Positions 24,904 through 38,186 are shown, numbered from the stretch's first letter. The stretch is 64,000 nt of DNA from Paramecium tetraurelia (GCF_000165425.1 NW_001799624.1:1-64000), one strand, 5' to 3'. The notes: generated by a model from the sequence alone, not told the origin. Numbers and translations are program-made.

Positions 24904-27900
24904 ATGAATATAGATTCTGTTACAAAATTGTGCCATAAATTTCTTTTATCCACATTGGTCTTCTGCTTTTAATTGGCATATTATTTAATCAGATTCTAAG
25001 TGGATTCAACTACAGTTTATCGTTTTGGTTACAGTGATTCGTAGGGTCTAGATATTTCTATTTTTAAGGAACTCAAAATACTTTTTTAAGAGTTCTTGGC
25101 ATCAATGGTAGCAGATCTGGGCTATCGCAACTAAGAGAAATTGGTCTTGAGCTATTTGGCACTGGATTTCTGTGTCTATTCTATGCGTAGATTCTTGATA
25201 AAGTAATTGTTGGTGATTTGGGTAAGGTTTTCCTTCCTCATGAAAATGCTATCAATCAGTACAATTTAGCAATGGTTTTAACATCACTATTCAAGTATGC
25301 TGCATATGACGTCTGTGATTTGCTACCTATCGCCTGTTTTGGTTTCTTTGCATTTGCTTTGTAAATATCAACTGTTCTTTTCATTAATTAATAAATGAAA
25401 TAAGAGGATTCTGAGTCGCCCAGTCTTTGTGGGTACATCAACTTCTTCCAAGTCTTAGGAGATATGGAATCAGAGGGTCTAATCACACAATAAGAGAAAA
25501 GAATCATCAAGTAGAAATTAACCATAAAGGAACCCTCCCTCATGCTGCTATTGTCTAAATAATAGGAAGAAACCTAGATCAAATCGGAATTGCTATCACT
25601 CTTGTCTTCTTTCCAGATGACTCGTTCCAAATCACACACTCAAGAATTTAGTTCATCCAAAAAACAAGGACAACAATTTCAAGTAAAACAGATACATATT
25701 TCCCATAGACGCAAACCATCTAACTCATGGATCAACTAATCATCCAATTGAAGTGCATGCAACAATATGCCAATCAACAGGTAATTGAGTCTAGCCTATT
25801 ATTGCATTAGATCACCTAAGATTTTAAGTCTAAAATTGAACAACTCAGAAATATACTCGACTCATTGGATCAAGATGAAGACGTCGATTAATCCTATGTT
25901 GAACTGCTCCAATCTAACTATTAATAGATTAAGGTAATGTAGACGTTACAGTTAGCAAAGGTATTCTCGTTACATGAATTCGCTCCTTGAATTGATGGAT
26001 GAGAAAGTCGAACCCAAAGATATCCAGGCATTCCTAAACACCTTCCTAAATCAACTCATCGGGTGTTAGACTTACAGTTTCATACTCCTCAAAGATCAAA
26101 AGGTTCAAATTCACCAGGAGGACAAGTTCGAAGAATTCCAAATCACCAAAGATGTCCTTGATGATTTGGTTAATCTACAACAAATAACCGAGGTCCACTC
26201 TTTGAACACTCTCAAACAGTACTACCAAAGTCCTAATAATTTTATACTCAAACTCACAGATTACTAATACTTTGTGATGCAATTGGATCCCAACTTCATG
26301 TCATTTGTTATGTTGTCCAAAAAGTATAATTACATGGACTCCTTGATAGAATTAGCTCAATTTGTAATATATACTTCATAACAAATCAAAGTCCAGTACT
26401 TCAGCATACTGTCTATTGGAGACACTGTCTTGGAATTTGGTCTAGAAATAGTCAGATGCTCCAAGTATCTACTCATTGAGAATATACTCTAAACCATCAA
26501 CAAACAATATTAAATCCACGAGATCTTTGAAAACTAACCCAATGTGATCACTCTCAAATTTAAGGATTCCTCCTCTCAACATCTATTTGCCTCCAATCTA
26601 GATCTCAAAAAACAATAAGACTTGCTGATCTATAACACTGTCAATCAAATCTACCAACGATATCAGCAGTTTATTAAATAGTGCTACGAGAGAATGCAAT
26701 TCTACAAGTACTTTTTAAGATCTAAAAACTTATTCATGATTGATTTTGATAAACAGGGTCGCCTGCGTTTTTTGAGCAGAGCCTTATCGCAGAAGATTAA
26801 AATGTAATTTCATATTGAAAAAATCTAAATTGACTCTACCTACAAGTAGATCTTCATATAGAATCAGCAAATGCTTCAAAATATTGAAAATTATATTAGC
26901 AATGCTAAGTGGAAATTAACTCAGCAGGAGGAGGATTAAAATAAACCATATGAAATATTCATAAGGAAGGAGGAGAAGCACTTCAAAGGATTCACCTTGA
27001 TCCTCTTAGAAAATGAATGGGTCCGTAAAAAGACTCAGCCTCCAACGAATGGAAAGACAATTAAACAATAATTGTTGTAGACAGAGACCTTGGATTACAT
27101 TAAGAAACTTGAAGAATTTAATCCTGACATCAGAAACTCCGTAGTTGCAATGTACATGCCTTAAATATAGGAATGCAATTCTAATGCTTAACAAACTCAA
27201 AAGACTCCAACTTTGGTGTTTAGAAAGATTGACAAGGGACAAGTTGTTGGAAAGAATAGCTTCTTCTTTAAACAAAGGGAGGAAGAGAGAAGGTTTATGA
27301 AAACGAATCCAAATAAGTTTAATGAGTCTCACCTAACTCTTAGAGAAGAAGACAGCTAGTTGGATTCTCTAGATTTCAACATTCATTTAGTAATATTTAT
27401 TACTAGTATTTAGATTAAGTCTACAGTGGAGAAGTAGAGAATAGTTTGGTCAATGCTGGAAAGAAACAACTTTAATTAAATGTTTGCGTTGCCTTAAGAC
27501 AAATTGATCAACTTTTTGATTGAAATGGAATCTCAATACAATATGAACAACAACCCTTATCACAATTTCGATCATGGAGTAGCAGTGATGCAGGCTGTCA
27601 ATTGTTTTATCAAATCATTGACAAATCAATTAGATTAACAATTCTTTAACAATATTACTAAGTTTTGTTTATTGTTGTCAGCCTTATGTCACGATGTTGC
27701 TCATACAGGTAAGACCAATGCCTATGAAGCTAATTCAATTAGTCAATTGGCTATCCGTTATCATGACAAAGTGGTAAATTGTATATTGTTAACTCTTTTA
27801 TTAGATACTGGAACAACATCATGCAGCAACGACTATTAAGATCTTGAGAGATGATTAGACTAATATTCTTTGCAACTTTTCTGATTAGGATTTCAGAACC

Positions 27901-28400
27901 TTTAGGAAATAACTAATTTCCAACATCTTGTCGACTGATATGCAAGAGCACTTCAAGATGCTGAAGGAATTCGAATCCAGAATTGAATAATATGGTAATG
28001 ATCCTGAAGACTTATCGTTGTTATGTGGGATGATCACTCACGCTGCTGATTTTAATGGGACTGCAAGGAAGTGGCCTCAAAGTAGATTGTGGAGTGATAA
28101 AATCAATTAAGAGTATCGGGCTCAGTATGCGGAGGAGGGTAAGAAAGGCTATCCTCAATAGCCGTTTATGAAAGATCTAGACAAGGTAAAAAAGAGTATT
28201 GAATATCATAGTTGCACGTGATGTCTAAGAATGAAATTGGGTTCATCAAGGTCATAGTTAGGCCATTGTATCATCAGATGAACTAGTTTGGCAAAGGAGC
28301 GTTTTAAGTCTGTGTGGATAATTTGGATGAAACCACATTTGAATGGGAGAAAGTGTATTAGTAAGAGTTGAAGGCATAGCAATAATAAGGTAATCAATGA
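24904..28400 (+). CDS. Membrane-anchored 3',5'-cyclic nucleotide phosphodiesterase
   Basis: About 1,105 residues, TGA 28398-28400. The C-terminal catalytic domain has the class I PDE signature: 'YHNFDHGVAVMQ' (HNxxH), 'SALCHDVAHTG' (HDxxHxG), 'LEQHHAATT' and 'THAADFN', which bind two metals and cleave cAMP or cGMP. The N-terminus is hydrophobic, with several membrane segments (such as 'IACFGFFAFALQISTVLF'), then a coiled coil and a region where GAF domains usually sit. Introns: 25015-25044 (30), a probable 20-nt one at about 25072-25091, 25683-25708 (26), 25934-25955 (22), 27774-27804 (31), 28186-28211 (26), and perhaps 27390-27413 (24, in frame). The exact first 100 codons are uncertain. A membrane PDE suits ciliary or cortical cyclic-nucleotide control. 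Confidence 0.88.
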
Positions 28401-28468
28401 TTACTGATGATATTTTTGTTATGTTGGGGGGATAATTTATATTCATTAAAATATATAATATTGACCAG

Positions 28469-29588
28469 ATGATGTTAGGCAAGCCAGACCTCAAATGGTG
28501 TATTCAATAGAAGGCAGCCTAGAATGTTAAAGAGAGACTCTATGGCTATCCCAGTCATTAGAATTAATTGCCTGTGCAAACTCAGACCAAGTATAGCATC
28601 CCCACTGAATTCGTAGGATGCATCAATGATCAAGACCAGAAGGATGTTATTAAGATCCTCAAGTTCACTCATCTCAAAGTACTCATTCCATACATTTTAG
28701 TGGCTAGCCAAAAGCAATAGCTTCGCCTTAGGTTATAATAAGATCAATAATTAAAAGCGATAAGGACACTTGTCTATCTTTGATTTAAATGATTGGAAAT
28801 TATTTTATAAGAAATTCGCAAATGAAGAAGCAATGGTAGGGATATTAAGTTAAGAATACTTAAATAAAGTATTTGGAATTGGGAGTAATGGAGGCATCTA
28901 CACTATTGAAAAGGGGTTAGGAGGACTAGAGTAGAGGCCAGTATTGGAGACTAAAATCTTGTAGATTACAGAGGGAGCCTTCTCGCCTAATCATAACAAG
29001 ATTGCTTTTTCGAGTTAGGATAAGTTGATCTATCTCTATGATGTCTAATCAGAATAGAAGGAGACTCTTATAGGACATGGTAAGGAAGTGTATACAGTGC
29101 AATGGAATCCAGAAAACAGTCTAATAATCAGTGGGGCAGATGATGAGACAATTCGTCTCTGGGATGCTTCTAGTAGAGACGAGATTCTGAATTTAAAAAG
29201 ACATAATTTAGGAGTTAAAAAGGTGAGGTGGAATAGAAATGGGACCTACTTCGCCACGACAGGGAAGGATAAGCAAACCTTGTTGTTTGATCTGAGAAAA
29301 ATGGATATGGAGATATTTAAATTGCATCAGACTCAGGTTGACACCATCTTTTGGCATCCAAAATATCAAAATATATTTCTCACAGGTGATGCCAATGGTT
29401 CTATCTCATGTTATAATATCAATGCTCCAACTGAACCCATGTATGTGTAGCATGTGCCTGAGACCATTGTGACTGATTTGGCTTTAGACTCAAGTGGGGC
29501 AATGATGAGTGTGATTAGAGCCAAATAATTACAACCAGAGTAAAAAATCAGTATGGCTGATTAAATTTCTATTTATAAGACTGCATGA
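28469..29588 (+). CDS. WD40 protein, Pfs2/WDR33-like
   Basis: 365 residues, ATG 28469, TGA 29586-29588, intron 28679-28700 (22 nt). At least four WD40 blades, e.g. 'VYTVQWNPENSLIISGADDE' then 'TIRLWDA' and 'VDTIFWHPKYQNIFLTGDAN'. The combination of 'W-N-x-N-G' blade starts, a 'LFDLRKM' blade end and 'WHPKYQNIFLTG' closely follows the Pfs2/WDR33 subunit of the mRNA cleavage and polyadenylation complex ('LFDIR...', 'WHPVHE..F.SGG'). That assignment is by pattern only; other WD40 scaffolds are possible, and the N-terminus is short. It starts 68 bp after the phosphodiesterase stop. Confidence 0.7.
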
Positions 29589-29645
29589 TTTATTTATATA
29601 TCTTAATATACATTCTATACTATAAACAATATTTAAAATAATTAT

Positions 29646-29957
29646 ATGAGTAATAATATTGAGAGGAGCTTTTCTGTGAAGAATAGGAATTTTCATCCAG
29701 AAGAGACTACTCAAAGCAGTGGCAAAGTCAAAGTCACTAGACACTTTACTAATCAAGTTTATCAGGCATAAAACTCAGATCAAAAACCGACCAAAGATGT
29801 CGAAAAGGTGAATGAACTAATCAAATTGAGTGAGTAGATCAAGAAGGAATTGTTGAAGGTTAAGTTTTGTACACTTTGCAAGAGAAAGTTTCAGAGTATC
29901 AAATACTTAATTGAACATGAAGAGAATTCAGAAGTACACAAAAAGATTAAATAATGA
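29646..29957 (+). CDS. Small C2H2-type zinc-finger protein
   Basis: 103 residues, single exon, ATG 29646, TGA 29955-29957. The C-terminus has 'CTLCKRKFQSIKYLIEHEEN' followed by Ser-Glu-Val-His: C-x2-C, then two spaced His, as in the single C2H2 finger of RBM5/10-type RNA-binding proteins ('CxLCkRqF...L..H...S.lH'). The N-terminal 60 residues are polar and probably disordered. An RNA-linked role is inferred from the finger type. It sits 57 bp after the WD40 gene and 21 bp before the next start. Confidence 0.65.
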
Positions 29958-29978
29958 TATTTATTAAAATTTAACGTA

Positions 29979-30773
29979 ATGCTTGATGAATTAGAATTAT
30001 TGGTTGAAAAAGAATTAGCTAAGTTAAATTCTCTCAACGGAAAAGACAAGGCTCCTTAGGTTGTTCAACAACCATTGATGTAGAACAAGGACAAAGTCAA
30101 TCTCATCATCTCCATTGATAATAAACCAAAAGATGTTAAACATCCATCAACAACTGAGCAATGTTCATTCAGACCCATGTTATCTAGAAAGTCTTTGAGA
30201 ATGGCTGAGAAATTGGGTGATGCCAAGGAAAGACTAACTAAGCCTAGATCGGTCACACCTGAAATCAAAGAATCATCATAATCATAAACGAGGAAAAGAG
30301 CAATATCTGGGGTTGCTCCAAGATGGGAATAGTTATACACATTAGATCAATTCTATAAATCAAAGAAGGAAGCTTTGAGAATACAGATAGAAATGGAAAG
30401 ATCAAAAGAAAATGAGACAACATTTCAACCTGATCTCTCAAAGAGTCAAACCAAATATTGTGATTTTACTATGCCTTTTGATCAAAGAAATCGATATTGG
30501 GAAACCAAAAAATAGGAGAAACTTCTTTAATATCAAAAAGATGTCCAAACTGAAAGTCAATCGTTATGCACCTTTAAACCTTAAGTAAATAAAAAGATAG
30601 CACTAAAAAGTGCAAAAGTATCAGAATTCAATAAAAAAGGACTCATAACCTACTTTGAAAGAGTCTAATAAGCCAATAAGAAGAAAGAAGAACCCAAAAA
30701 GTCCTCAAAATGGAAGCCTGGAGTTACAATACCACAAGAATTCAAATTAAGCCATACTAATAGATAATTATGA
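29979..30773 (+). CDS. Basic orphan protein
   Basis: 264 residues in one exon, ATG 29979, TGA 30771-30773. Lys/Gln/Ser-rich with short conserved-looking blocks ('RWEQLYTLDQFYKSKKEAL', 'FTMPFDQRNRYWETKKQE'). No recognised domain. Its phrases 'TTFQPDLSKSQ' and 'CTFKPQVNKK' look like a repeated 'TFxPxxxK' element, common in ciliate cytoskeletal proteins of unknown role. Only 21 bp separate it from the preceding stop. Confidence 0.7.
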
Positions 30774-31349
30774 TTTCAATCCTATTACTTAATCACATTA
30801 TATAGATAATACTAATTATTATTTTAGTTGGATTATTTTAAAATATCATCTTGCATTATCTTTTATTGAATCTAAAGTCCATTTTAAAATTAGTTAAATG
30901 AATTCACTTTCTATTATTAAATTAGAATAAAATTATTAGCTTTTATATAGAATTGATATTTAAAATAATAGAAATCTTATTACTAATCGAATTAGTATTC
31001 TTAATTATTAGGCAATTTCGAAATTGAAATAAGTATAATTGAAACCAATTACAATATTTTAATTATCTAATTTATCATCCTTTTCAACTCCCAGTTGTTA
31101 TGAACTATAGATTTCTAAAGAGCATATTTATTTTTCTCTTTTGCTTAATCCAGTTTAAATCTGTGCTTTCTTGGTTGCGAGTAGGACTGTATCCTTATTT
31201 ATATATATTTTACGAATATAAACTTTGCCAATCTTTTTATGAAAAAATAATTCTTAAAACTTTCCATATTTATGATCAATATAATATATGATTAAATGTA
31301 ATATGCAGTAAGTGATAGTAAAATATAAATCAATTAAGAAGTAAAATCG
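30774..31349. other. Spacer with a doubtful signal-peptide ORF
   Basis: About 575 bp. An ORF at 31100-31291 (+, 63 codons) starts with a hydrophobic stretch ('FLKSIFIFLFCLIQF') like a signal peptide, but has no TAA/TAG codon and no known features. Probably chance; a small secreted peptide cannot be excluded. Confidence 0.4.
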
Positions 31350-34212
31350 ATGGATATTTAATTAATTTATGAAAAGGAATATAGAATGCACAACAAAGTT
31401 TAGAACTATATCAGGGGACATGGTAATTACATTAGTAGGTTAAGAATGATCAAACATTCATTTAGGGCGAGTAAAGATTGATGGAACAGTTCAAAATTCA
31501 TTGCTTAAAAGTTGATATTATTGCATTACGTTAAAAGAATATGGGGATCATTAAATTGAAATAATGAAAGTTATATATTAAATTATATATTGATATGAAT
31601 AAGCTTAGGAGAGTTGTAAGGAATTTGGACTTGATGTTGAAACATTTCAAGAAAAACTAGAAGGCAAACAAGATGGAGAGATTTAGAAGACACGTAATAA
31701 ATGAGATTTTATATACAGAGTTAAACTACATTAATGATTTGGGTGTATTGGAGGATGTAAGAATAATCAATAGCATACTTAGCTTAGGGAGATCCTGACG
31801 AATGAGTTGCCAATGAGGAGTGACGAGAAATACATCTCTGCAATATTCATGAACGTTTCGGATATAAGAAAGGAGAATCAAAAGTTTTATGATTAGGTGA
31901 AGAGCAAAGCAGCAAATATAAATCGAAATTCGGTAATATTTGACAATGTGGATGTTAAAGGCTTTGAGACTTATTATCACTATTGCAGGAACTACAATGA
32001 CTCCCTTAAAGCTTTAAAATTATTATTGCAGAAGCAGCCCTAGTTGGAGCATAGTTTGAAGAACAGAGAGAATATGAGAGGATTGCAATTGGTGGATTTT
32101 CTGGTGAAGCCCGTGCAAAGATTACCTAAATATGTTTTATTTTGGAAAGAACTCATTAAGGGTACTAGAAAGAATCATCCTGATATGGAAAACATATTGA
32201 ACCTGCAAGATGAATTCGAACGACTCAATGACGAAAATAATAAGTCGATGGACAAATTCATCAACAGAGCTAGAGTGAAGGAGTTGAGTAAGGAATATAA
32301 TGATGAGAGGATTTATACTGACAATGAGGATAGGCTGGTTATGTTTCAAGATACTGCCAATGTGATTACGGAGGGGAGGGAATTGAATGTGTTGTTTTAC
32401 ATTTTTACAGACATGATATTGATAGGGTATCAGGATCAGGAGAGTAAAGCAAATAGAGCTATGAAATTCAAATTGGATTCACAAACAATAATAAAAGATC
32501 AGTTGGATACTAAATATTTCACAAATCTGTTCAGCATAGTGAATTAGGAGAATGTGATTTAATTCACTGCTTAGAGTAAGGAAATGAAGGATAAGTCAAT
32601 CAAGTAAATCTCAAAGATTATAAACTATATTAAAGAGAAATCTTAGATGTAAGATATTTATCCAATAACAGTTAAAGTAGTGGGAACAGAGGAGAGATTC
32701 AGTTACAGCATAAACAAATACACAATCTACATTGTAGAAATCGAGATATAGAGGATTGTATTAAAAATATATATTCGATTCTCAAAAGCATTGGAGTTAT
32801 TGAATATTTTCAAATAGCGATATCCAAATGGGAAATTTGAAGATATCTCTTCATATCATTGGCTTAATAATCACTCAACAAAAGTAATTGAGTAAAGAAT
32901 GATAGCAATTGAGAAGATGATACAATAAGTACTGATTCTCAATTAGAAATAACCTGAAAAATTATAGTCACATGATCAATCCATTCTCTCCTTATTAACT
33001 TTGCCAGAAAACTTCTACGAACTACCAAAAATGAACATTTAAGTTGATATCGAAGTCAAGAGGCAATTCTAGAGCCATATGAATGTTGTGTTGTAGCAGA
33101 CTATATAAGGAGTCTCAGATATCTTAGATGCTTACTTTTCTGCGAAAAATAGCTAGATTAGAGTGTCAACAATATAGGACACAAATGTGGTTGTGGTTAC
33201 TGACTTTTCTCAGGAAATGTAATAAAAGAATGGAAAGGTAATTGATGTCTACTTAATCGACAATTAATGTGAGAAGATACAAATTTATGAAATCACTAGG
33301 GCTGCTGAAATAGTGAAAGTGTTGGCTAAGCAGATGTACTTGAAGTACTATCAGGATTTCAAATTGATATTGGAGGATAAGTATCTCAATAGAAGAGTGA
33401 TTGACGACGATGAGGTGATACTGTAATTGCATAAGATCAGTGTAAATGGGATCTTCAATTCCTCAATCAATAAGATAGAGTAGTTTTGGACTAACAGCAA
33501 TGAGGAGAGACTGTTTTTCAGGAAGGTGATTTATTTAGATCCGAAATACGAATTTGTCGACATCTATCAAGATTAGGTGAGAATGCAGTATATCTTACTG
33601 TAATTCTTCGAAGAGATCAGAGAACTCAAATTCCTGTTGAATAGGGAGAAGCTGTTTCTCTATATTGCCTTTTACCTCATTATCAAGAGGTAGGAGGTGA
33701 AACACGAGAATATCTCAAAGTATTTAAAAAGCGAGATTTTCGATTAGATCGAGCCTCATAGATGGGAGGTAGAAGTGAAAAGATACATTACCCAAATCAA
33801 CAGTTAATTGTTGCAATTGGAGACTGAAAAGAAGTCTATGGTGTATTTGTGTTAGTATCAATTCCTGAAGAACATTTACTATGAGAAGGAGGCGACTATG
33901 AACATTTACAAGTTGGAGGTGCATAGAGAATTACAAGCAGCGTTCTCGAAGTTGAAAGTCCCTGACATCAAGGGGAACATCTACATTGGGTTATCTTAAG
34001 CAAAGATCTCCTTGTTGACTCCGCTGGACAAAAAAGTAATCTAAGAAATCCAGTACCAAGAGATCGACAACATACAATCTTTTCCGAATAAGTTAGTTAT
34101 ACGTACAAAATCGAACATACCTGAGAAGGGTTGGAAGTTCATTACTTTCCAAAGTTACGAGATCAAGATGTTGATCAATTTTTACAAGGAGTTGAGTTTG
34201 AACGATAGTTGA
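31350..34212 (+). CDS. RhoGEF (DH domain) with PX-like module
   Basis: 914 residues, ATG 31350, TGA 34210-34212. Introns 31435-31465 (31), 31511-31537 (27, in-frame TGA if kept), 31570-31603 (34), 31757-31782 (26). The DH domain starts near residue 75: 'HVINEILYTELNYINDLGVL', then the hallmark 'LVDFLVKPVQRLPKYVLFWK' (helix with PxQRxxxY). A PH-like region follows, then a PX-like segment ('YTIYIVEIE', 'IRFSKALELLNIFKQRYPNG') and a long helical C-terminus that recalls FERM/MyTH4 blocks ('ILLQFFEEIRELKFLLNREK'). DH proteins load GTP on Rho-family GTPases at membranes. The C-terminal assignment is tentative. Confidence 0.85.
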
Positions 34213-34246
34213 TAAATTTCTATAATCATTATTTGTAAATTTTATA

Positions 34247-36946
34247 ATGGATGATGCTTATTCTCATTAAGCTTCAACTCCCACGGATCGAGATCGCAAA
34301 TCCAACCTGGAAACCATGAGGAATGAGAACATGAACTTTGTTGAGTAATCCTAATTATTATAGTCCCTAGCTCAAACGACGTGATAGTGGAGTACTACAA
34401 AAATCAGTACCTAATTTTATTATGGCTAAAGATAAGCGAGTGGATTGGATCGTTACTTTCTGGAAATCGAATCATGGTTGGATGAGGATAAGACTCTCCA
34501 CACCAACACCCCCTTGGTTCTGGAGGCAGATGATGGCATCGGCAAGAAAACGCTTTTAGTCAAATGGATGGAGTATCATGCCAGGAATAAAAAAGGAGTA
34601 AGACTATGGTGAATAATAGCGATATCCCGATTTCATCATTCCCCACTTTGCCACCTAATCAGGCAAAAATAGCAATTATTATTATGCCATCTATAGAATC
34701 CTCATTAAATTGAGAGAAGCCCTCAACATCAAACAGAAGGTAGAATTGCTAGAGGAGAAACTCAGAAGATTTTTCCAATATTGGCTAGAAATTTGCAGCA
34801 GATAATTGGACTAACAAATTATCAATGGAGCCCCAATCATTTATGATAAAGTATATAACATCCTCATTTCCACAGGTCATCCTAGTGTTTGAAGGCATCG
34901 ACAATTTCAGAGAGCTACTTGACATGCATCGAGAAGCCAATGTCAATTTTTGGTTGCCCAAATACTTCCCCACCAATATAAAAGTCATTGTAACTGCTGA
35001 GAGGTAATCAGCCTCGATGAAATTGTTGAAGCCTGATTGTCAAGTAATACCCATTGTGTCTGACAAAACAGTCATGAAATAGACAGTCAATCACCATTTG
35101 GGGAAACATCTACTTATTTAAGTATTTTTATATAATAACTTCTAAGAATCCTTAAAATCTTTTGGACATATTCATTCAACTAAGTTATAAAGTGAGAAAT
35201 CAGCCAGTTTTTGTCAGAGCCTACTTTTCAGTCTTCATTCCATATCCCTCAGAAGGAGTTGTGGAAGAAAACGAAATTGATTAAAGAATTGTTGAACAAA
35301 TACTGTAACCGCTCACTTTGAATCACTTCAAATCTATGAAAATAGTGGAGGATCTATTCGCATTCCAATTGGATTACTTTTCGAAGGTTAATATCATGGA
35401 AATTGCTAAATTTAGAAGAGTTCTATTAGTCTTATCTCTAACTCAAAAAGGATTGACATACCCAGAAATTGAGAGTGTTTGTAACATCACTATCAAAGAA
35501 TGGAAATTGTTTCTAGTTTTCTTCAAAGTGTACATCATGAAACACAAAGATTTATGGATTATTCACAATGAAATCTTTAAAAAAGTAGTCATCAATACAT
35601 ACTATGTTGACATCAAGGAAGTCTTAGAATTGCATGACAATATCGCCACAACTATTGACAAGATTACTCCCAATTCCATCAGAAAATTGGAAGAATAAAC
35701 TTTCCAATTATTTAGTGCCAAGAATTACTTCTCTTTAAAAGAAGTCATAAGCATTATTGAGAACTTTTTGCTTCTTTTTAATCCTTCAAACAAATATGAT
35801 CTGTGTCGATATTGGTAATCCCTTGAGGAGAATGGATTCGATCCTGTATTAGAATACAATAAAGCAGTTGAAGGCTTCTAAATTCATTATCATCCATCAT
35901 CAGAAGATATGTTCAGGATCATTATTTAGATTTCACGGTTTCTCAAAGAATTTGGGGATTTTGAAACTAGAAACACTCCAGGTTTTAGACATCCCCCAAT
36001 CATTGGAGTATTGAGTGATTTATACGATATTGGATTATTGTAAGAAATACTCAAGTTGGATCTTTATTACGACAAAGCACCTGAATTGAAGGAGTTTGAT
36101 CCAGCCAAACATTTAAAGCGTGTTGCTAAACCGAAAACAGCTCCTGTGCTTTCCAACATGGAATCACTCAATGTGGAAATACAATAGAATAGATAATTGA
36201 TCAGAACACATTATCTCTCTTTGCTATCTAAACCTATCGAGTAAACAGAAAATGAGGAAGACCAGCCTTAGAGTTTGGATGAATTGGCTGAGGAAATTAA
36301 TAACAGACTAAGAAAGGTCATTTAATAAAAGGAAGAGAATCTTTCCCAAGATGTAATGTAAACAGGTGAACGAGAATCTACCGATTACTATTATAAGAGA
36401 TGGATTTGGATACAATTCCCATGGGCTTGCACTAGTATCGACAAGAACTGTGACTACTCTACGGTTATCAAATAGTGTTTCTCATCTGCAACAGATTACA
36501 TGAGTGTTGAGGATGAGAATGCATTCACAGAGTCAGCACTTAAAATAGCACTTGAAGCCAAAAGAAAACGAAAGGAGATGTACGAACAAAAGTAGGAACA
36601 AGAAACTCGTTTACAACTTATCCCCTAGGTTCCCGTGCTATAGTAGAAGGGATAGGAAGAGGTCTTGAAAAAGCAAAAGAGAGAATAAATAGAATTTAGT
36701 ACAATTTCAAGTTCAAGATACAATAGATCCTCTGCTGTTACCTTGCCTCCAGTATCTAATAGGAGTGCTGTCATAACGTAGGAGGATGTACCCAATGACA
36801 ATCACAGGAACAATTAGATGTTCATCACTTCGGATTTCACAGATTCAAATTATCTTAATGAGGAATCAAAAACAATTAAGTTAAATTAATCTTCACGTGC
36901 ACTCAATGTGATGGTTAACAAACTATGTAAATACTTGATTAATTGA
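34247..36946 (+). CDS. STAND/NACHT-type P-loop NTPase
   Basis: 866 residues, ATG 34247, TGA 36944-36946; introns 34381-34407 (27, in-frame TGA if kept), 34598-34619 (22), 34851-34875 (25), 35122-35146 (25). A Walker A-like site 'EADDGIGKKTLLVKW' and Walker B-like 'VILVFEGIDNF' lie in an arrangement like nephrocystin-3/TANC/TEP1-type STAND ATPases, where the NTPase acts as a switch for complex assembly. The Walker A is atypical: the first residue is Ala and the position after GK is Lys, with Thr next. Winged-helix-like segments and a long helical region follow. The C-terminus has coiled coil and Ser/Thr/Asn-rich sequence. A ciliary role is possible by analogy with nephrocystin-3. Confidence 0.7.
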
Positions 36947-36963
36947 AGAAATAAAAAAGTAAA

Positions 36964-38186
36964 ATGAGGTAGTTTTCTTCCAATTCATTATCTCATGAGG
37001 TCTACAAAATTACTGAAATATTTCCCATTGTGAAGGGGAATATCCAATAGCATTCAACAGCTCAATTAAATTTGCTTCAGAATCAGGCTAAGATCATGAG
37101 ATAAAAATTGAATTAAATCATCTATGACAACTTATAGTTGGCTCAAACCTATAAGATGTTAAAGATCATGGATTTCAATAAGGGATATTTAAAAAAAGAA
37201 CTTAATAATTTAGAAGGTTTGAAATAATAACAACAAGGTCTTAAATTATAATTAGAACAAGCAGAAAAGCAATTGAAGAAATCTTGTAAGACTAAAATAA
37301 GAATTAAGAAGATACTGAAGGTTTGTAGGGACAATAAGCAACAAAATGAAGAATATATTAGACATCTAAATTATTTAACACGCAACTTTGCTAAATTGAT
37401 TAAATTTGAAGAGTTAGAAATTAAAAAGAGCCAAGAAAATATCCAATAGGCTAAAAGACAATTTGATGAATTTTTAAGGGTTTATCGATAGAAGAGAGAA
37501 CATTAATCAACACTCTTGCTACAAATAAGAAATAGTTTATATGAAAAACAGCATCTAGATAAAATATTTTAAGTGAGTGATTTGGAGATTACTCAAAAGG
37601 CTAATGCTTCTATTGAAAAATTGAAGAAACGATTAAACAAAAAGGATGACGATACGAAAAACAAGAAAAACAAAGAAGCTTAGGAAAAGGAAGAAAAATT
37701 ACAAAAAGAAAAGCTTATAAATTTAGAGCAGTTGTATTAAAAGATTAAAGGAGTGTTTGACATCAAAAACAGTGATTATAATCTGAAAAAGGAGTTTATA
37801 GATTTTATGGCATAGAAGGAGAGGAAAAGTGAATACGAAATTCAATTATCTACAAGTAGATAATAATTAAGTGAAGTTTTGGAAATAAATAGAAAATTGA
37901 ATGAATAGGCTAAGACATATTAGAGTGCCTATATATCTCTTAATGTGAATTAAAAGGAAACAAAACCAGAAGGTATCCTTTTATATTCTTATTAAACTTA
38001 GATTAAACTGAAGAAAAAAAATAAGTTACCAATATTTAGTTGCAAGAGTTGTAACTTAAAAAACTTATGGTTTTGGAAGCTCGATTGTAAAGTTCATTAG
38101 ATTTAATTGCAAAGAAGTGCGGAGTGTAGGAGCAGGATGTATATTACATTGATTTTATTCATAGATTTCTACGATGTTTGGGATGA
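36964..38186 (+). CDS. Coiled-coil protein
   Basis: 397 residues, ATG 36964 (17 bp after the previous stop), TGA 38184-38186, one intron 37973-38001 (29 nt). Nearly the whole protein is Lys/Glu/Gln-rich coiled coil with heptads. Splicing the intron leads to a coherent C-terminus ('LKKLMVLEARLQSSLDLIAK', 'GVQEQDVYYIDFIHRF'). No catalytic motif. Likely structural, for instance in the ciliary or cortical cytoskeleton; this is inference from sequence style. Confidence 0.7.

Noticed and set aside
24567-24953. 128-codon minus-strand ORF in standard code
   Set aside because: Out of frame with the PP2C motifs that cover the same bases; a shadow.
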